The notes beneath the pieces are model-generated. The model had not been told where the DNA came from, ran no database searches, and worked only from the letters and a program-made list of their open reading frames with translations. Source: DASZGI01 sp035938995 (GTDB taxonomy: Bacteria > Actinomycetota > Actinomycetes > Streptomycetales > Catenulisporaceae). Taken from it: a stretch of 30,476 nt of DNA. Below, in pieces: positions 9,501 through 15,878 of the stretch. The stretch is from NCBI RefSeq assembly GCF_035938995.1, contig NZ_DASZGI010000321.1, forward strand, positions 1-30,476, read 5' to 3'. The position numbers and the translations under genes are program-made. Positions within the stretch are counted from its first letter, which is position 1. Each line of letters begins with the position of its first letter.

Positions 9501-9880
9501 CGCTGGTCACCAAGGCGAAGAAGTACATCTCGGCCACCCTGTCCCTGGCCGTGATCTACGCCAGGAACGGACACGTGTTCATATCGGTGGCCGTGGGCGT
9601 GGCCTCGGGCGACACGAGCGAGCCCGGCGTGAGCTATTCGTTCTCGGTGCGGGCCGGCTACTTCAACTCGAAGGAACCGCTCAGCAGCAAGGAGATCGAC
9701 GCCGAGCTGACCGGCCCGTTCGACATCGTGGGAGGGCACATCGGGCTGACCAAGGCCTCGTTCGTCCGCAACGCGTTCACCCACGGCATCGCCGAGGAAT
9801 TCGGGGTCGAAGTCTCCACGGACAAGCAGGACGTCGCGGGCGTCGAGTTCGAGATCGGGTACAGCTGGCGCGTCCGCTAG
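3572..9880 (+). CDS. Giant secreted RHS/YD-repeat protein with unrecognised C-terminal tip
   Basis: About 2,102 residues. I chose the ATG at 3572 because GGGAGG (3558-3563) sits 8 bases upstream; an in-frame ATG at 3524 lacks this and abuts a terminator-like hairpin. Residues 1-49 look like a long Sec signal peptide (arginine-rich n-region, VAGLTALSLAVGLL core, likely cut after SAHA). About 50-290 is Ala/Ser/Pro-rich. About 300-480 matches the conserved N-terminal module of actinomycete RHS proteins (YSYPVQVPPVPGG, VALNYSSQNVDG, IGDGWTYEPGF). YD repeats (YDxxGxxxxxTD type) dominate about 1000-1800. The RHS-associated core closes with GSFISPDPLL, NAYAYSADNP and DPSG (Asp1840). The final 259 residues are variable-tip territory: four cysteines, many alternating hydrophobic beta-type segments, ending FEIGYSWRVR. 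RHS proteins usually encapsulate and deliver a C-terminal toxin. This tip matches no toxin I know, and no small immunity gene follows. Confidence 0.93.
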   Translation: MFGTGSDTRGRRRWPTAPWRPRVAGLTALSLAVGLLPAAAGFGGGSAHAPYASAGAPVPVHPVARQAVKTPPMPAAQRATVSWPAAGSGTAAFTAARGGGTSAADPTAGSARAGSLPVWAGAPSGNGPVEAARPAGAGMKVPGQSSPQPGTSADGPNATAAKASPTANQSTATPVSRVAVSMASQAAASALGVRGAVFTVGRADGSAAAGRAHISLDYASFANAYGGGFGSRLHLVMLPACALTTPQRAACRVETPLVSANDTRAARVGADVVLPASSPAHAIVLAATASSQGSGGNFGAEPLSEENEWETDGSSGAYTYSYPVQVPPVPGGLAPAVALNYSSQNVDGLNASTNNEASSIGDGWTYEPGFVEADYPTCATNALEPDTLDLCSAPAELTITMDGTTTPLVVTSSGSIHPEADGAQQVIALSGGGYEVIEADGTQYWFGLNKLPGYAAGDQTTNSIWTVPVWSNGGFATATWRYMLDYVVDPKGNALAYFYNTQTNYYAEGNGQSEGTVANGAYTQGGSLTKIEYGLRAGSIYSQTPAAQVNLAYGGTVRQDAPTDLACAHGAACAVNAPTFWTSYPLSSISTQILVGGALRNVDSWSLAQTYPATNDTTSPPSLWLSSITHTGLDGATPISVPPVTFAGTAMPNLAATAADTANGYSLITRYRLTSLTNEYGGVTTVAYSPESAACAGGNFPADYSNTGYCYPDYWWTDPYGLIDYEDWYNLYDTASVTATDTTGGDPKQVTSYTYSGPAWHYDNDTMSRSANWTWDQWRGFRGVIAETGVSPDPVTEVADTYFQGMSQDESDYRFNGGIISNGQVNLTSSRGDKVEDKDQYAGMKFEEIHYTGAGTGNQVDDTVWFPYTSNATGTNSGLYQASYVTGTSSITFYTALAGGGSRKSTTTYTYNGYGQVLTENKVPDTADTSQNSCTSNTYTVNTTVWIVDLPSEVKVTGGASCATAVSDLRYTYDGGSLTKGNATQISQVGGTASGGTVTKNYTYDEYGRVLTAQDADQRTTTTAYTPATGAAPTSILVTDPAGLTTTTTYDPARNLETGTTDPAGYQTAETYDALGRSTAKWTAGNPVSGPAVDTYTYSVSDTAPSVITEQAEMAGGGYLTSQTIYDSYGRSRETQSQTASGGTDVADTGYNSDGWKALTSAPYFISGAPSGTLVAAAPSSVPSQTGYVYDGDGRMVKQVAYALGVETWESDTTYGGNYITVVPPTGGTSQTTLTDGRDLTTAIYQYHAGVPASPTDPAADFDKTSYTYTAAGKLASITDAAGNRWSYTYDQLGDQLTQTDPDSGTTTSVFDNAGQLMSATDSRGKQVSWTYDADGRKTAKYDTTGGAAESAGTELAAWAYDTLAKGEPTSSTSYSGGAAYTEQVTGYNAFGLPSETETVIPTAQGALAGTYTRLYSYAPTGQLTSYTDSAAGGLPAETVTTGYDAAGSPNTLTGANTYVSSLTYTNLGQPLQYQLGTTAEPAYITDAYDPQTGRTTEQNTQIGAAQTSIDDLHYTYDPVGNVTSEADTPSGASAATDVQCFQYDYLARLTQAWAQGSTGCASTPSSSAEGGAAPYWNTYSYDTLGDLTGVTATTPAGAVTTTANAYPAATAAHPHALTGETVTSPSGTATASYSYDAAGNLTTVSGSTQSQTLTWDDAGQLAQDAVKPTGGSAQNTAYTYDADGTLLVAADPGTTTLYLADEELSLNTATGTVTGTRYYTLGSTTVATRTGASSVAYLAGDDHGTDSVAIDAGTLAVTRRYYDPYGNPRGSAPASFPAGEKGFIGGIADSATGLTDLGAREYQPGTGSFISPDPLLKPYSPQLLNAYAYSADNPTTDADPSGAMLIGPDGCVGGVQAVEQCEKRATAQQQHSSAAPRRSGGDRAQSRGPDYYVFEVTVTVKIPVGLPVLTPYNIRMPLWSGAITYPPQQQKAAAPNPLACGRVDWFLVCSKPGGTPRGLSPGLQPAFGWVYGPSLPLVTKAKKYISATLSLAVIYARNGHVFISVAVGVASGDTSEPGVSYSFSVRAGYFNSKEPLSSKEIDAELTGPFDIVGGHIGLTKASFVRNAFTHGIAEEFGVEVSTDKQDVAGVEFEIGYSWRVR

Positions 9881-9992
9881 TGGTGACGGCATCCGACGGC
9901 ATCGCCACGAGGAGGTTAGAGAAGCCTCATAGCTTCATTAAGATGTCGAACTGAGGGTCGAGCAGGTTGTCCGTCCGGCTAGGGTTGACGAC
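9881..9992. other. Short spacer between RHS gene and ABC transporter genes
   Basis: 112 bases with no ORF of note and no room for a typical immunity gene. It contains a small hairpin (GAAGC 9921-9925, GCTTC 9932-9936) and AGGG (9981-9984) as the ribosome site of the next gene. The lower GC around 9915-9955 may hold a promoter, but I cannot define -35/-10 boxes. Confidence 0.4.
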
Positions 9993-10844
9993 ATGCTGCT
10001 GAGCGCAGTCGGATACCGATACGGATGGCGGGCGCCGTGGGTGCTCGACCGGGTGGACTTGGAGCTGCGACCCGGCGATCTGGTCCGGGTCGGCGGCTAC
10101 AACGGCTCGGGCAAGTCGACGCTGATGCGCATCATCGCCGGAGCGCACCTGCCGCGCCGTGGCACGGTGAGCGGACGGCCGGACCGCGCCGCCTACATCC
10201 CGGGCCAACTGCCGCCGCTCCCGTTCAAGGCGCACGACTACCTGCGGCACTTCGGCCGGATTCGCGGGCTGTCCACGGCGGAGGCCGACGAGCGCATCCT
10301 GGACTGGCTCGAGCGGTTCGAGGCGCTCAGCTATCGCAAGCACCGGATCAGCGATCTGTCGCGCGGGACCGCGCAGAAGATCGCGATCATCCAGGCGATG
10401 CTGGCCGAACCGGAGCTGCTGGTCCTCGACGAGGCGTGGACCAGCCTGGACACCTCCGGCCAGGGCACCCTCGACGAGGTGGCCCGGGACACCGCGCGGC
10501 GCGGCGGCCGGGTGGTCTTCGTCGACCACGACCCGCAGCGGCTGGCCGACGACGCCACCGCCGCCCACGTCCTGCGCGACGGGGCGCTCGCCCCGGCCTC
10601 GGCGGCGGACTTCGAGGCGGCGCTGGTGACCATCGACCTGGAGAACGCCCCCGACCCGTGGCCCGGACCCGGCGCCGGCCGCCTGCTCGCCGACGGCGTC
10701 TTGCGGATCGAGGTCGACCCGGGGGATTCGGACCAGGTGCTGCACGACATCCTGAACGATCATCCGAAGATCCACGTCTTGGCGGTGCGGACGGTGGAGG
10801 GTCGGCGCACGCAGGCCGAGAAGCAGACGGGAGAGGCGTCGTGA
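9993..10844 (+). CDS. ABC transporter ATP-binding protein
   Basis: 283 residues; ATG at 9993 with AGGG 8 bases upstream. All core motifs of an ABC ATPase are present: Walker A GGYNGSGKST (about 42-51), a degenerate Q-loop region around YIPGQLPPL, signature LSRGTAQK (canonical LSGGQ altered to LSRGT), Walker B LLVLDEAWT, and H-loop VDHD. The last 70 residues are a variable extension. It should power the membrane protein encoded by the next gene, with which it overlaps by 4 bases (GTGA), so the two are translationally coupled. The substrate is unknown. The pair could export a peptide or give self-protection, and its position directly behind the RHS gene on the same strand is suggestive only. 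Confidence 0.93.
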   Translation: MLLSAVGYRYGWRAPWVLDRVDLELRPGDLVRVGGYNGSGKSTLMRIIAGAHLPRRGTVSGRPDRAAYIPGQLPPLPFKAHDYLRHFGRIRGLSTAEADERILDWLERFEALSYRKHRISDLSRGTAQKIAIIQAMLAEPELLVLDEAWTSLDTSGQGTLDEVARDTARRGGRVVFVDHDPQRLADDATAAHVLRDGALAPASAADFEAALVTIDLENAPDPWPGPGAGRLLADGVLRIEVDPGDSDQVLHDILNDHPKIHVLAVRTVEGRRTQAEKQTGEAS

Positions 10845-11497
10845 ACGTCCTATCGGTCGTCGCGGTGCGCTACTACGCCGTCCTGCTCGCGCGGTCCCAG
10901 CGCTGGCTCGGTCCGGTGCTGTTCTATGCCGTCGCCCTGGCGATCGACTCCGCTGGCGGCTCCTCGGCGGCCGAGGCGTTCGCCTACAACGCCGCGTTCC
11001 TGTTGCCGGTCGCCGCGTGGCTGACCCGGGCCGTTCTGACCGTGGAGGCGCCGGAGAGCGCGGCGATCACCGCCACGGCGCTCGGGCCGGTCCGCGCGAG
11101 GCTGGCCGCGCTGGCCGCCGCGACCGGATACAGCCTGCTGTGCGCGCTGGTCGGCGCCCTCGTAGCGGCGACCACCGGCGGCATCGGAGGTACGTCGACG
11201 CTGGTCGCCGGGCTGGGTACGGAGCTGATCTGCGTGCTGCTCGGCACCGGGGTGGGGGTGCTGACCGCGCCGCCGCTGGTGCCCGCCGTCGGGTGGGGCC
11301 TGCTGCTGTCCGGCTTGATCGCGCTGGGCATGCTGGTCGCGCGGTTCTCCCCGGCCGCCATGGGAATCCGGGCTCTGACGCAGGCGTCGAACGCGGCGAC
11401 GGCCCATGCGCATCTGCCGCTCGTGGCCCTGCCCGCGGCCGTGGTCCTGGTCGCCGCGGCATGGGCCGTGTCGACCGCCGCGGCCATCCGACGCTGA
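10841..11497 (+). CDS. ABC transporter membrane subunit (small permease)
   Basis: 218 residues. The GTG start at 10841 overlaps the TGA of the ATPase gene, and GGGAGAGG (10829-10836) is a good ribosome site. The protein is almost wholly hydrophobic, with about six predicted membrane segments, for example around LGPVLFYAVALAI, NAAFLLPVAAWL, TGYSLLCALVGALVAA, VLLGTGVGVLTA, VGWGLLLSGLIALGMLV and the C-terminal AAVVLVAAAWAVSTAAA. Small six-helix subunits of this kind pair with a dedicated ATPase, usually as a dimer. There is no periplasmic-binding component nearby, so export is more likely than uptake. The frame also continues open upstream, inside the ATPase gene, but that part reads as an Arg/Gly-rich shadow. 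Confidence 0.85.
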   Translation: MNVLSVVAVRYYAVLLARSQRWLGPVLFYAVALAIDSAGGSSAAEAFAYNAAFLLPVAAWLTRAVLTVEAPESAAITATALGPVRARLAALAAATGYSLLCALVGALVAATTGGIGGTSTLVAGLGTELICVLLGTGVGVLTAPPLVPAVGWGLLLSGLIALGMLVARFSPAAMGIRALTQASNAATAHAHLPLVALPAAVVLVAAAWAVSTAAAIRR

Positions 11498-11635
11498 CCT
11501 CCGCAGCCGTAGCCGCAGTCACCGCCGCCCCTGCTCGCGCCGCCGACGCGACGCTGGCAATGTTCTGCTACCTCACGGGCATGCTGCTCGCCACCCGCGG
11601 CGCACCACCTGCGTGACGTTCGCGAGCTCGACCGG
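11498..11635. other. Gap between convergent ABC permease and MFS genes
   Basis: 138 bases between two stop codons of convergent genes. I see no gene and no strong hairpin; it presumably holds terminators for both directions. Confidence 0.3.
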
Positions 11636-12886
11636 TCACACCGCCGACGGCTCGACCTCGGCAGTTGACGGCTCGGCTGCCGCTGCACGGATGCGGAAGG
11701 CCCCGGTCACCGCGAAGATCCCCAGCGAGAGCAGCAGCGCCACCACGGTGAATCCGGTGACTCCGTGGAAGCCGTGGAAACTGGCCAGCAGCACGCCGCC
11801 GACGAAGCCGCCGATCGTCGTTCCCGCGTACAGCGCGGTCGTGGACAGTGAAGATACGGTGCCGCGTGCGGCGGTCGTCTGGGCCAGCAGCATGGCCATG
11901 AAGATCGGGTAGGCGAGGCCGATGCAGGCCGAACCGACTGCCAGTCCGGCGATCGCCAGGCCGACGTTGGGCGAGAACGGCACTGCGCCATAGGCGAGGA
12001 TCAGCACCACGAAGGCCCCGAGGAGGGCGCGCTGCTCTCCGATCCGGCGGATGAGGTGACTGCCGAACAGCGAGGTGATCGCCATGCCGGTGCCGAGGGC
12101 GATCATCGACGCGCCGACCGCGGCCACGGAGAGTCCGAAGCTCCTGTTCAGCCAGGTGCCGATGAACGAGAAGGTCTCGAAGACGCCCGTCTGGTAGACG
12201 AAGTAGGCGAACAGATACCAGGTGAAGATCCGGCTCCGAAACAGCCCGGCGTATGTCCCGAAGAACCCGCCGGCCTTCCCCGTCGCCGCGCTCGGAACCG
12301 ACGGGAAGAGCTTCCACAGCAGGATCCAGCCGACGGCGGACACGCCGGCGATGGCCCAGAACGGAAGGTGCCAGGACGTCGCCGCGAGCCATCCGCCGAT
12401 CGGCACGCCGACGACTTGGGAGATGGACATGCCAGCCCCGGCGAATCCCATGGTGCGCACGATCTTCGAGGGCGGCACCAGCACCGGGATCGACGCCCAG
12501 ATCTGGGGACTGACAAGCGCGGCGGACATCCCGGCGAGGCACCGGAAGAGGATCATCGTCCAGAACCCCCGCGCTTCACCGCAGAGGGCTGTGGACACCG
12601 TGAACATGGCGAAGCCGAGGAGCAGGACCCTGCGCCGGTCGCGGCCGTCCGACAGCGGGCCGGCCACCAGGGCGAAGAGTGCGAAGCCCAGCGCGTACGC
12701 GCTCACCATCCATCCGGATCTGCTGGTGGGGACGTGGAAGGCGTGCGCGAGCGTGGGCAGCATCGGTGCCACGAGGAAGGTGTCCGTTCCGATCACGAAC
12801 ATCGTCGCGGCCGCCAACCACGCGATGGCGGTGCCGGACGTCGCGGTGGGGACTTCGGCCTGGCTCTTTGTCTCAGTGGTGCTCAT
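11636..12886 (-). CDS. MFS transporter, DHA1-type drug/metabolite exporter
   Basis: 416 residues; the ATG at 12886 lacks a strong ribosome site. Twelve hydrophobic segments in two halves are visible, with the MFS motif A in the loop between helices 2 and 3 (GPLSDGRDRRRVLLLG, about residues 76-91) and helix-4/5 segments typical of the DHA1 drug:H+ antiporter group (GAGMSISQVVGVPIGG). The C-terminus ends in a short Glu/Ser tail. It is the last gene of the minus-strand run that begins with phzB, 83 bases after the methyltransferase stop. The likely role is proton-driven export of the phenazine product and thus self-resistance; this is inferred from position and family. Confidence 0.92.
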   Translation of the reverse strand: MSTTETKSQAEVPTATSGTAIAWLAAATMFVIGTDTFLVAPMLPTLAHAFHVPTSRSGWMVSAYALGFALFALVAGPLSDGRDRRRVLLLGFAMFTVSTALCGEARGFWTMILFRCLAGMSAALVSPQIWASIPVLVPPSKIVRTMGFAGAGMSISQVVGVPIGGWLAATSWHLPFWAIAGVSAVGWILLWKLFPSVPSAATGKAGGFFGTYAGLFRSRIFTWYLFAYFVYQTGVFETFSFIGTWLNRSFGLSVAAVGASMIALGTGMAITSLFGSHLIRRIGEQRALLGAFVVLILAYGAVPFSPNVGLAIAGLAVGSACIGLAYPIFMAMLLAQTTAARGTVSSLSTTALYAGTTIGGFVGGVLLASFHGFHGVTGFTVVALLLSLGIFAVTGAFRIRAAAAEPSTAEVEPSAV

Positions 12887-12969
12887 ATGTGGTGGATACC
12901 GCCGTCAGGTTAAGAGGAACCCACACCCGCGCTGCCATTGAGTGGCGTCGCCCGTGCGGAATCGCTGCC

Positions 12970-13779
12970 CTACTGGGTTGGCCGTCGGCCCCAACTGGAG
13001 TAGACGAACGTTGAGACGTCAGGCGCCGGGTTGCTGTCGACCAGCGCCTTCGCCCTCTCGAGCTGCTCGGTCGTGGTGAAACCGGCGCTGACCAGCTTCT
13101 GGCCGCTCTGGACCAGCCGGATGCGCAGCAACTCGTCCTGGATCGGGTCCACCCCGAGCCCTCCCGGAGTCACCGAGATGCCGACCGAGGTACAACCGGC
13201 CGCCGCCATCAGGGCCGGAGTCCGGCGCGCCCAGGCCAGATCAATACCCTGCTGCGCGAGGGCGGTCATCCACGCCCCGTGAGCGTGCCGCCACTCCTGG
13301 TAGGGCGAGTCCGCCGCGGGCAGGAAGTAGACGTCTTCGAGCACCAGCCAGCCACCCGGCCTGAGCCACCGCACCGCACGCTTGAGGATCTCCTCGCGCT
13401 GCGGCAGGTGCATGAACACCGCTCGCGCGTGAACGAGGTCGAACGAACCCTCCGGATAGTCCTCGATGAGGATGTCAGCGCGCTGCACCTCGAGGTTGTC
13501 CGCGTAGTCCGGGTCGATGAAGCGCGGGTCGATGTCGGCGGCGACGACGCTGCCGGACGGTACCCGGTCGGCGAGCCAGTACGCGATGGACCCCGCTCCC
13601 GCGCCCAGTTCCAGGCACCGCCAGGTCGGCGCGATGCCCAGCTGTTCCAGGATCTTCACGGTGCCCGTGTCGTAGGACTTCTCCAGTAGCTGGAGCCGGG
13701 TCAGCTCGGTCGGCTGATCCTTGCTCAGCAAGCCGTGTGCGTACACGTCGGTGGATCCGGACCGCGGCTGTTCGCTCAT
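12970..13779 (-). CDS. Class I SAM-dependent methyltransferase
   Basis: 269 residues. The ATG at 13779 is preceded by AGGAAGG about 10 bases upstream; longer in-frame extensions read through the neighbouring SnoaL-like gene and are not credible. Motif I of the Rossmann fold is clear (LELGAGAGSIA, about 56-66), followed by the acidic residue after beta-2 (VVAADIDPRF) and motif II/III regions (FDLVHARAVFMHL, RWLRPGGWLVLEDVY). This is the ubiE/small-molecule methyltransferase type, not the homodimeric O-methyltransferase type of PhzM. Position downstream of the phz core suggests O- or N-methylation of a phenazine intermediate. The acceptor atom cannot be read from sequence. Confidence 0.9.
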   Translation of the reverse strand: MSEQPRSGSTDVYAHGLLSKDQPTELTRLQLLEKSYDTGTVKILEQLGIAPTWRCLELGAGAGSIAYWLADRVPSGSVVAADIDPRFIDPDYADNLEVQRADILIEDYPEGSFDLVHARAVFMHLPQREEILKRAVRWLRPGGWLVLEDVYFLPAADSPYQEWRHAHGAWMTALAQQGIDLAWARRTPALMAAAGCTSVGISVTPGGLGVDPIQDELLRIRLVQSGQKLVSAGFTTTEQLERAKALVDSNPAPDVSTFVYSSWGRRPTQ

Positions 13780-13841
13780 CGTGGCAGTGCCTTCCTGACG
13801 CTCTCGTAAGAGGGCTGAAACGGCCCTTCGAGTCCCCGGCG

Positions 13842-14204
13842 CTAGTCGGCGTAACCGGACGAGTGCAGGATCCGCAGCCAGGTGCCGTCTGCTTGAAGCC
13901 GTGCCACCTGGTACCGTCCGCGGCTGTTGTCCGCGGGGACGGTCGAGGTGAGGGCGATGTCGCCGTGGCGCAGCGTGGGCAGCGGCTCCTCCATCTCGAA
14001 GTAGGTGACGTGCTTGAGCAGCCCTTCGAACGCCCGGCGGATGGCTTCGCGGCCGACGTGCGTCTGCCCGATCGGAAAGGCGAGTACGGCGTCCTCCTCG
14101 TACAGCTCGGCCAGGCCTTCCGCGTCTCCGGCGTTCGCCAGCTCGACCCACAGCCGGGCCAGATCCTCGGGCTCGGTGGCCCGTGCACGCGTCGTCGTCG
14201 TCAT
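13842..14204 (-). CDS. SnoaL/NTF2-like small protein, copy 1 of a duplicated pair
   Basis: 120 residues; the ATG at 14204 has a strong GAAGGAGG site. One NTF2-like domain fills the protein: N-terminal helices (PEDLARLWVELANAGDAEGL), AELYEEDAV, GREAIRRAFEGLL, then strands ending GRYQVARLQADGTWLRIL. This cone-shaped fold is used by SnoaL cyclases, steroid isomerases and also by PhzA/B. It is closely related to the product of 14736-15110 (near-identical N-terminal half), so the pair arose by local duplication around the unrelated NTF2-like gene at 14223-14588. A role in phenazine tailoring, such as isomerisation or a second condensation, is a guess from position. Confidence 0.85.
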   Translation of the reverse strand: MTTTTRARATEPEDLARLWVELANAGDAEGLAELYEEDAVLAFPIGQTHVGREAIRRAFEGLLKHVTYFEMEEPLPTLRHGDIALTSTVPADNSRGRYQVARLQADGTWLRILHSSGYAD

Positions 14205-14222
14205 GTTCGAGTCCTCCTTCGG

Positions 14223-14588
14223 TCACTCCCCGGCCGCTGACGGTTCCTTGATCAGCTCGCGAGGATCGTAGACGGCACGGATTCGGGCGATTTTCCCGTT
14301 CCGGACGGACATCCAGTTGGCGACGGGAGTCTCGGGCGCGATCTCGGTGTGCAGCGCGAACCAGGTCAGCACATCGGCGCCCGCGACGAAGGTCTTCTGG
14401 ACGACGAGATCAGTCGTGATGGCCGATGCTCCCTCGAGCGCCCGCAGGCACGCGTCGGCGCTGTCGGTCCGCGCAAGCGGGCCCTGATACTCGACGTCCT
14501 CGGCCAGGAGCGTCCGCAGGGTCCCGAAGTCTTTCGCCTTCCACGCGTCGAAATAATCGGCAGCCACCTTCGCGGCGTCCTCGGCCAT
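14223..14588 (-). CDS. SnoaL/NTF2-like small protein (divergent member)
   Basis: 121 residues. I chose the ATG at 14588 because AGGAGA lies about 6 bases upstream; an in-frame start at 14654 would run through an inverted repeat. The sequence has the NTF2-like layout (YFDAWKAKDFGTLRTLLAED, YQGPLARTDSADACLRALEG, then FVAGADVLTWFALHTEI and NGKIARIRAVYDPREL). It differs from the two flanking SnoaL-like proteins, so it is not part of the duplication. It ends 18 bases before the start of the next gene and is probably co-transcribed. Function in the phenazine context unknown. Confidence 0.83.
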   Translation of the reverse strand: MAEDAAKVAADYFDAWKAKDFGTLRTLLAEDVEYQGPLARTDSADACLRALEGASAITTDLVVQKTFVAGADVLTWFALHTEIAPETPVANWMSVRNGKIARIRAVYDPRELIKEPSAAGE

Positions 14589-14613
14589 GGCGTCTCCTGG
14601 CTTCTTGCGCGGT

Positions 14614-14645
14614 GCGCGAACCCCTGCCGGCGAGAGAGTTCGCGC
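14614..14645. repeat. 8-bp perfect inverted repeat upstream of a SnoaL-like gene
   Basis: GCGCGAAC (14614-14621) and GTTCGCGC (14638-14645) are exact reverse complements with a 16-base loop, in the 147-base gap that is the largest inside the operon. It lies 25-57 bases upstream of the ATG at 14588, so it could be an operator, an attenuator, or a processing hairpin in the transcript. Confidence 0.4.
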
Positions 14646-14735
14646 GAGCTGCACGGCGGCTGACCGCGAGTCAGAACCCGCGCTCGCAATCGTACGGTTG
14701 GCGCTTGCGCGGTCCTTTAGCGTGAAGATCGCTGC

Positions 14736-15110
14736 TCACGGGCACTTCTGCAGTCCCACGAGGGCGTCGTGGTGGAGGATGCGAAGCCAGGTGCCGTCCG
14801 GTTGCCGCCGCGCCACCTGGTACCGCCCACGGTTCCTGTCCGCGGGGACGGTCGAGGTGAGGGCGAAGTCGCCGTGATACAGCGTGGGCAGCACTTCCTC
14901 CGGCTCGAAGCGGGACACGTGCTTGAGAACCTCTTCGAATGCCCGATGGATGGCGGGCCGGCCGACATGTGTACCGCTGGTCGGGAGGGTCATGACGGCG
15001 TCCTCCTCGTACAGTTCGGCGAGGCCTTCGGCGTCTCCGGCGTTCGCCCGCTCGACCCAGAGTCGGGCCAGGTCCTCGGGCTGCGCGGCGCGTGTACGCG
15101 TCGTCGTCAT
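14736..15110 (-). CDS. SnoaL/NTF2-like small protein, copy 2 of the duplicated pair
   Basis: 124 residues; the ATG at 15110 has AAGAAGAGG about 7 bases upstream. It shares with the protein of 13842-14204 long nearly identical stretches (PEDLARLWVE, ANAGDAEGLAELYEEDAV, GDxALTSTVPAD, GRYQVAR), while residues in the predicted pocket-forming strands differ (LPTSGTHVGRPAIHRAF against FPIGQTHVGREAIRRAF). The DNA just upstream is also alike in both copies, supporting a recent tandem duplication. It follows phzG by 47 bases and sits in the middle of the minus-strand run. NTF2-fold, function unknown; a role related to that of PhzB is possible. Confidence 0.85.
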   Translation of the reverse strand: MTTTRTRAAQPEDLARLWVERANAGDAEGLAELYEEDAVMTLPTSGTHVGRPAIHRAFEEVLKHVSRFEPEEVLPTLYHGDFALTSTVPADRNRGRYQVARRQPDGTWLRILHHDALVGLQKCP

Positions 15111-15157
15111 GTTCGACCTCTTCTTCGGGCGTATCTGCGGGATCTGTCTTCCGCGAA

Positions 15158-15799
15158 TCAGGGCTGCAACTGGCGTGTGGCCCAGACGCCGTCCTGGTAC
15201 TCGTAGCGCAGCCGTTTGTGCAGCCGGTCGTCTCCGTCGGCCCAGAACTCCACGATCTCGGGTCGCAGCGTGAAGCCGACGTACCTGGCCGGGCGCTGCT
15301 GGGGTTCCGCGGTGGCGGCGATCCGCTGAGCGTCCGCCAGCCGCCGCCGCGCGGCGTCGTCGATCTCTTCACTCTGCCGGGACGCCACACTCATCGCGTG
15401 GGTGAAGACCGGGCGCGACGCCCACAGCTGCTCGGCGCGGTCGTCGCAGACCCGCTCCACCGGGCCGCTGACGATGATCTGCTGGCTGGTCTCGCGCCAG
15501 TAGAACACCCCTGACGCCCAGGGGTTCTCCGTCATCTCGCGCCCCTTCTGGCTGCACAGATGGGTGGCGAAGATCAAGCCGGCGTCCGCGATCTCGTTCA
15601 CCGCGACCGTCCGGGTCGATGCGCGGCCGCGGGCGTCGGCCGTGGCCAGGGCCAGCGCCCTGGGCTCCCGCACGCCGTGGCGCTGGGCGTCGTCGAACCA
15701 CGCGCGCATCAGCTTGATCGGGTCGGCCGGTGGTGTGTCGTACTCGGGAAACGCGATATGGACCGTCCCGGTCATGGTTTCCGACCTGGTTGTGGTCAT
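15158..15799 (-). CDS. phzG: Phenazine biosynthesis FMN-dependent oxidase PhzG
   Basis: 213 residues, the normal size for PhzG; the ATG at 15799 has GGAGG about 8 bases upstream, which favours it over an internal Met at residue 9. It belongs to the pyridoxamine-5-phosphate oxidase fold. The conserved blocks match PhzG: FPEYDTPPADP, GVREPRALALAT, FATHLCSQKGRE, NPWASGVFYWRETSQQII, RPVFTHAMSVASRQSE, VEFWADGDDRLHKRLRYE and the terminal LQP. PhzG binds FMN and oxidises the reduced tricycle that forms after the PhzB-assisted condensation, giving phenazine-carboxylic acids. It lies 79 bases after phzF. Within a phz operon the assignment to PhzG rather than PdxH is secure. Confidence 0.93.
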   Translation of the reverse strand: MTTTRSETMTGTVHIAFPEYDTPPADPIKLMRAWFDDAQRHGVREPRALALATADARGRASTRTVAVNEIADAGLIFATHLCSQKGREMTENPWASGVFYWRETSQQIIVSGPVERVCDDRAEQLWASRPVFTHAMSVASRQSEEIDDAARRRLADAQRIAATAEPQQRPARYVGFTLRPEIVEFWADGDDRLHKRLRYEYQDGVWATRQLQP

Positions 15800-15878
15800 C
15801 GAGGCCTCCGTCAGTCCTTGGATTCGGCGCGTGTCGGCGAGCGGAATTCGTGTTCTTACATGGCGTCGCCGGGCTCGC

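Noticed and set aside
11568..12542. Second minus-strand frame inside the MFS gene
   Set aside because: It is an Arg/Pro-rich shadow; the frame from 12886 shows twelve membrane segments and MFS motif A.
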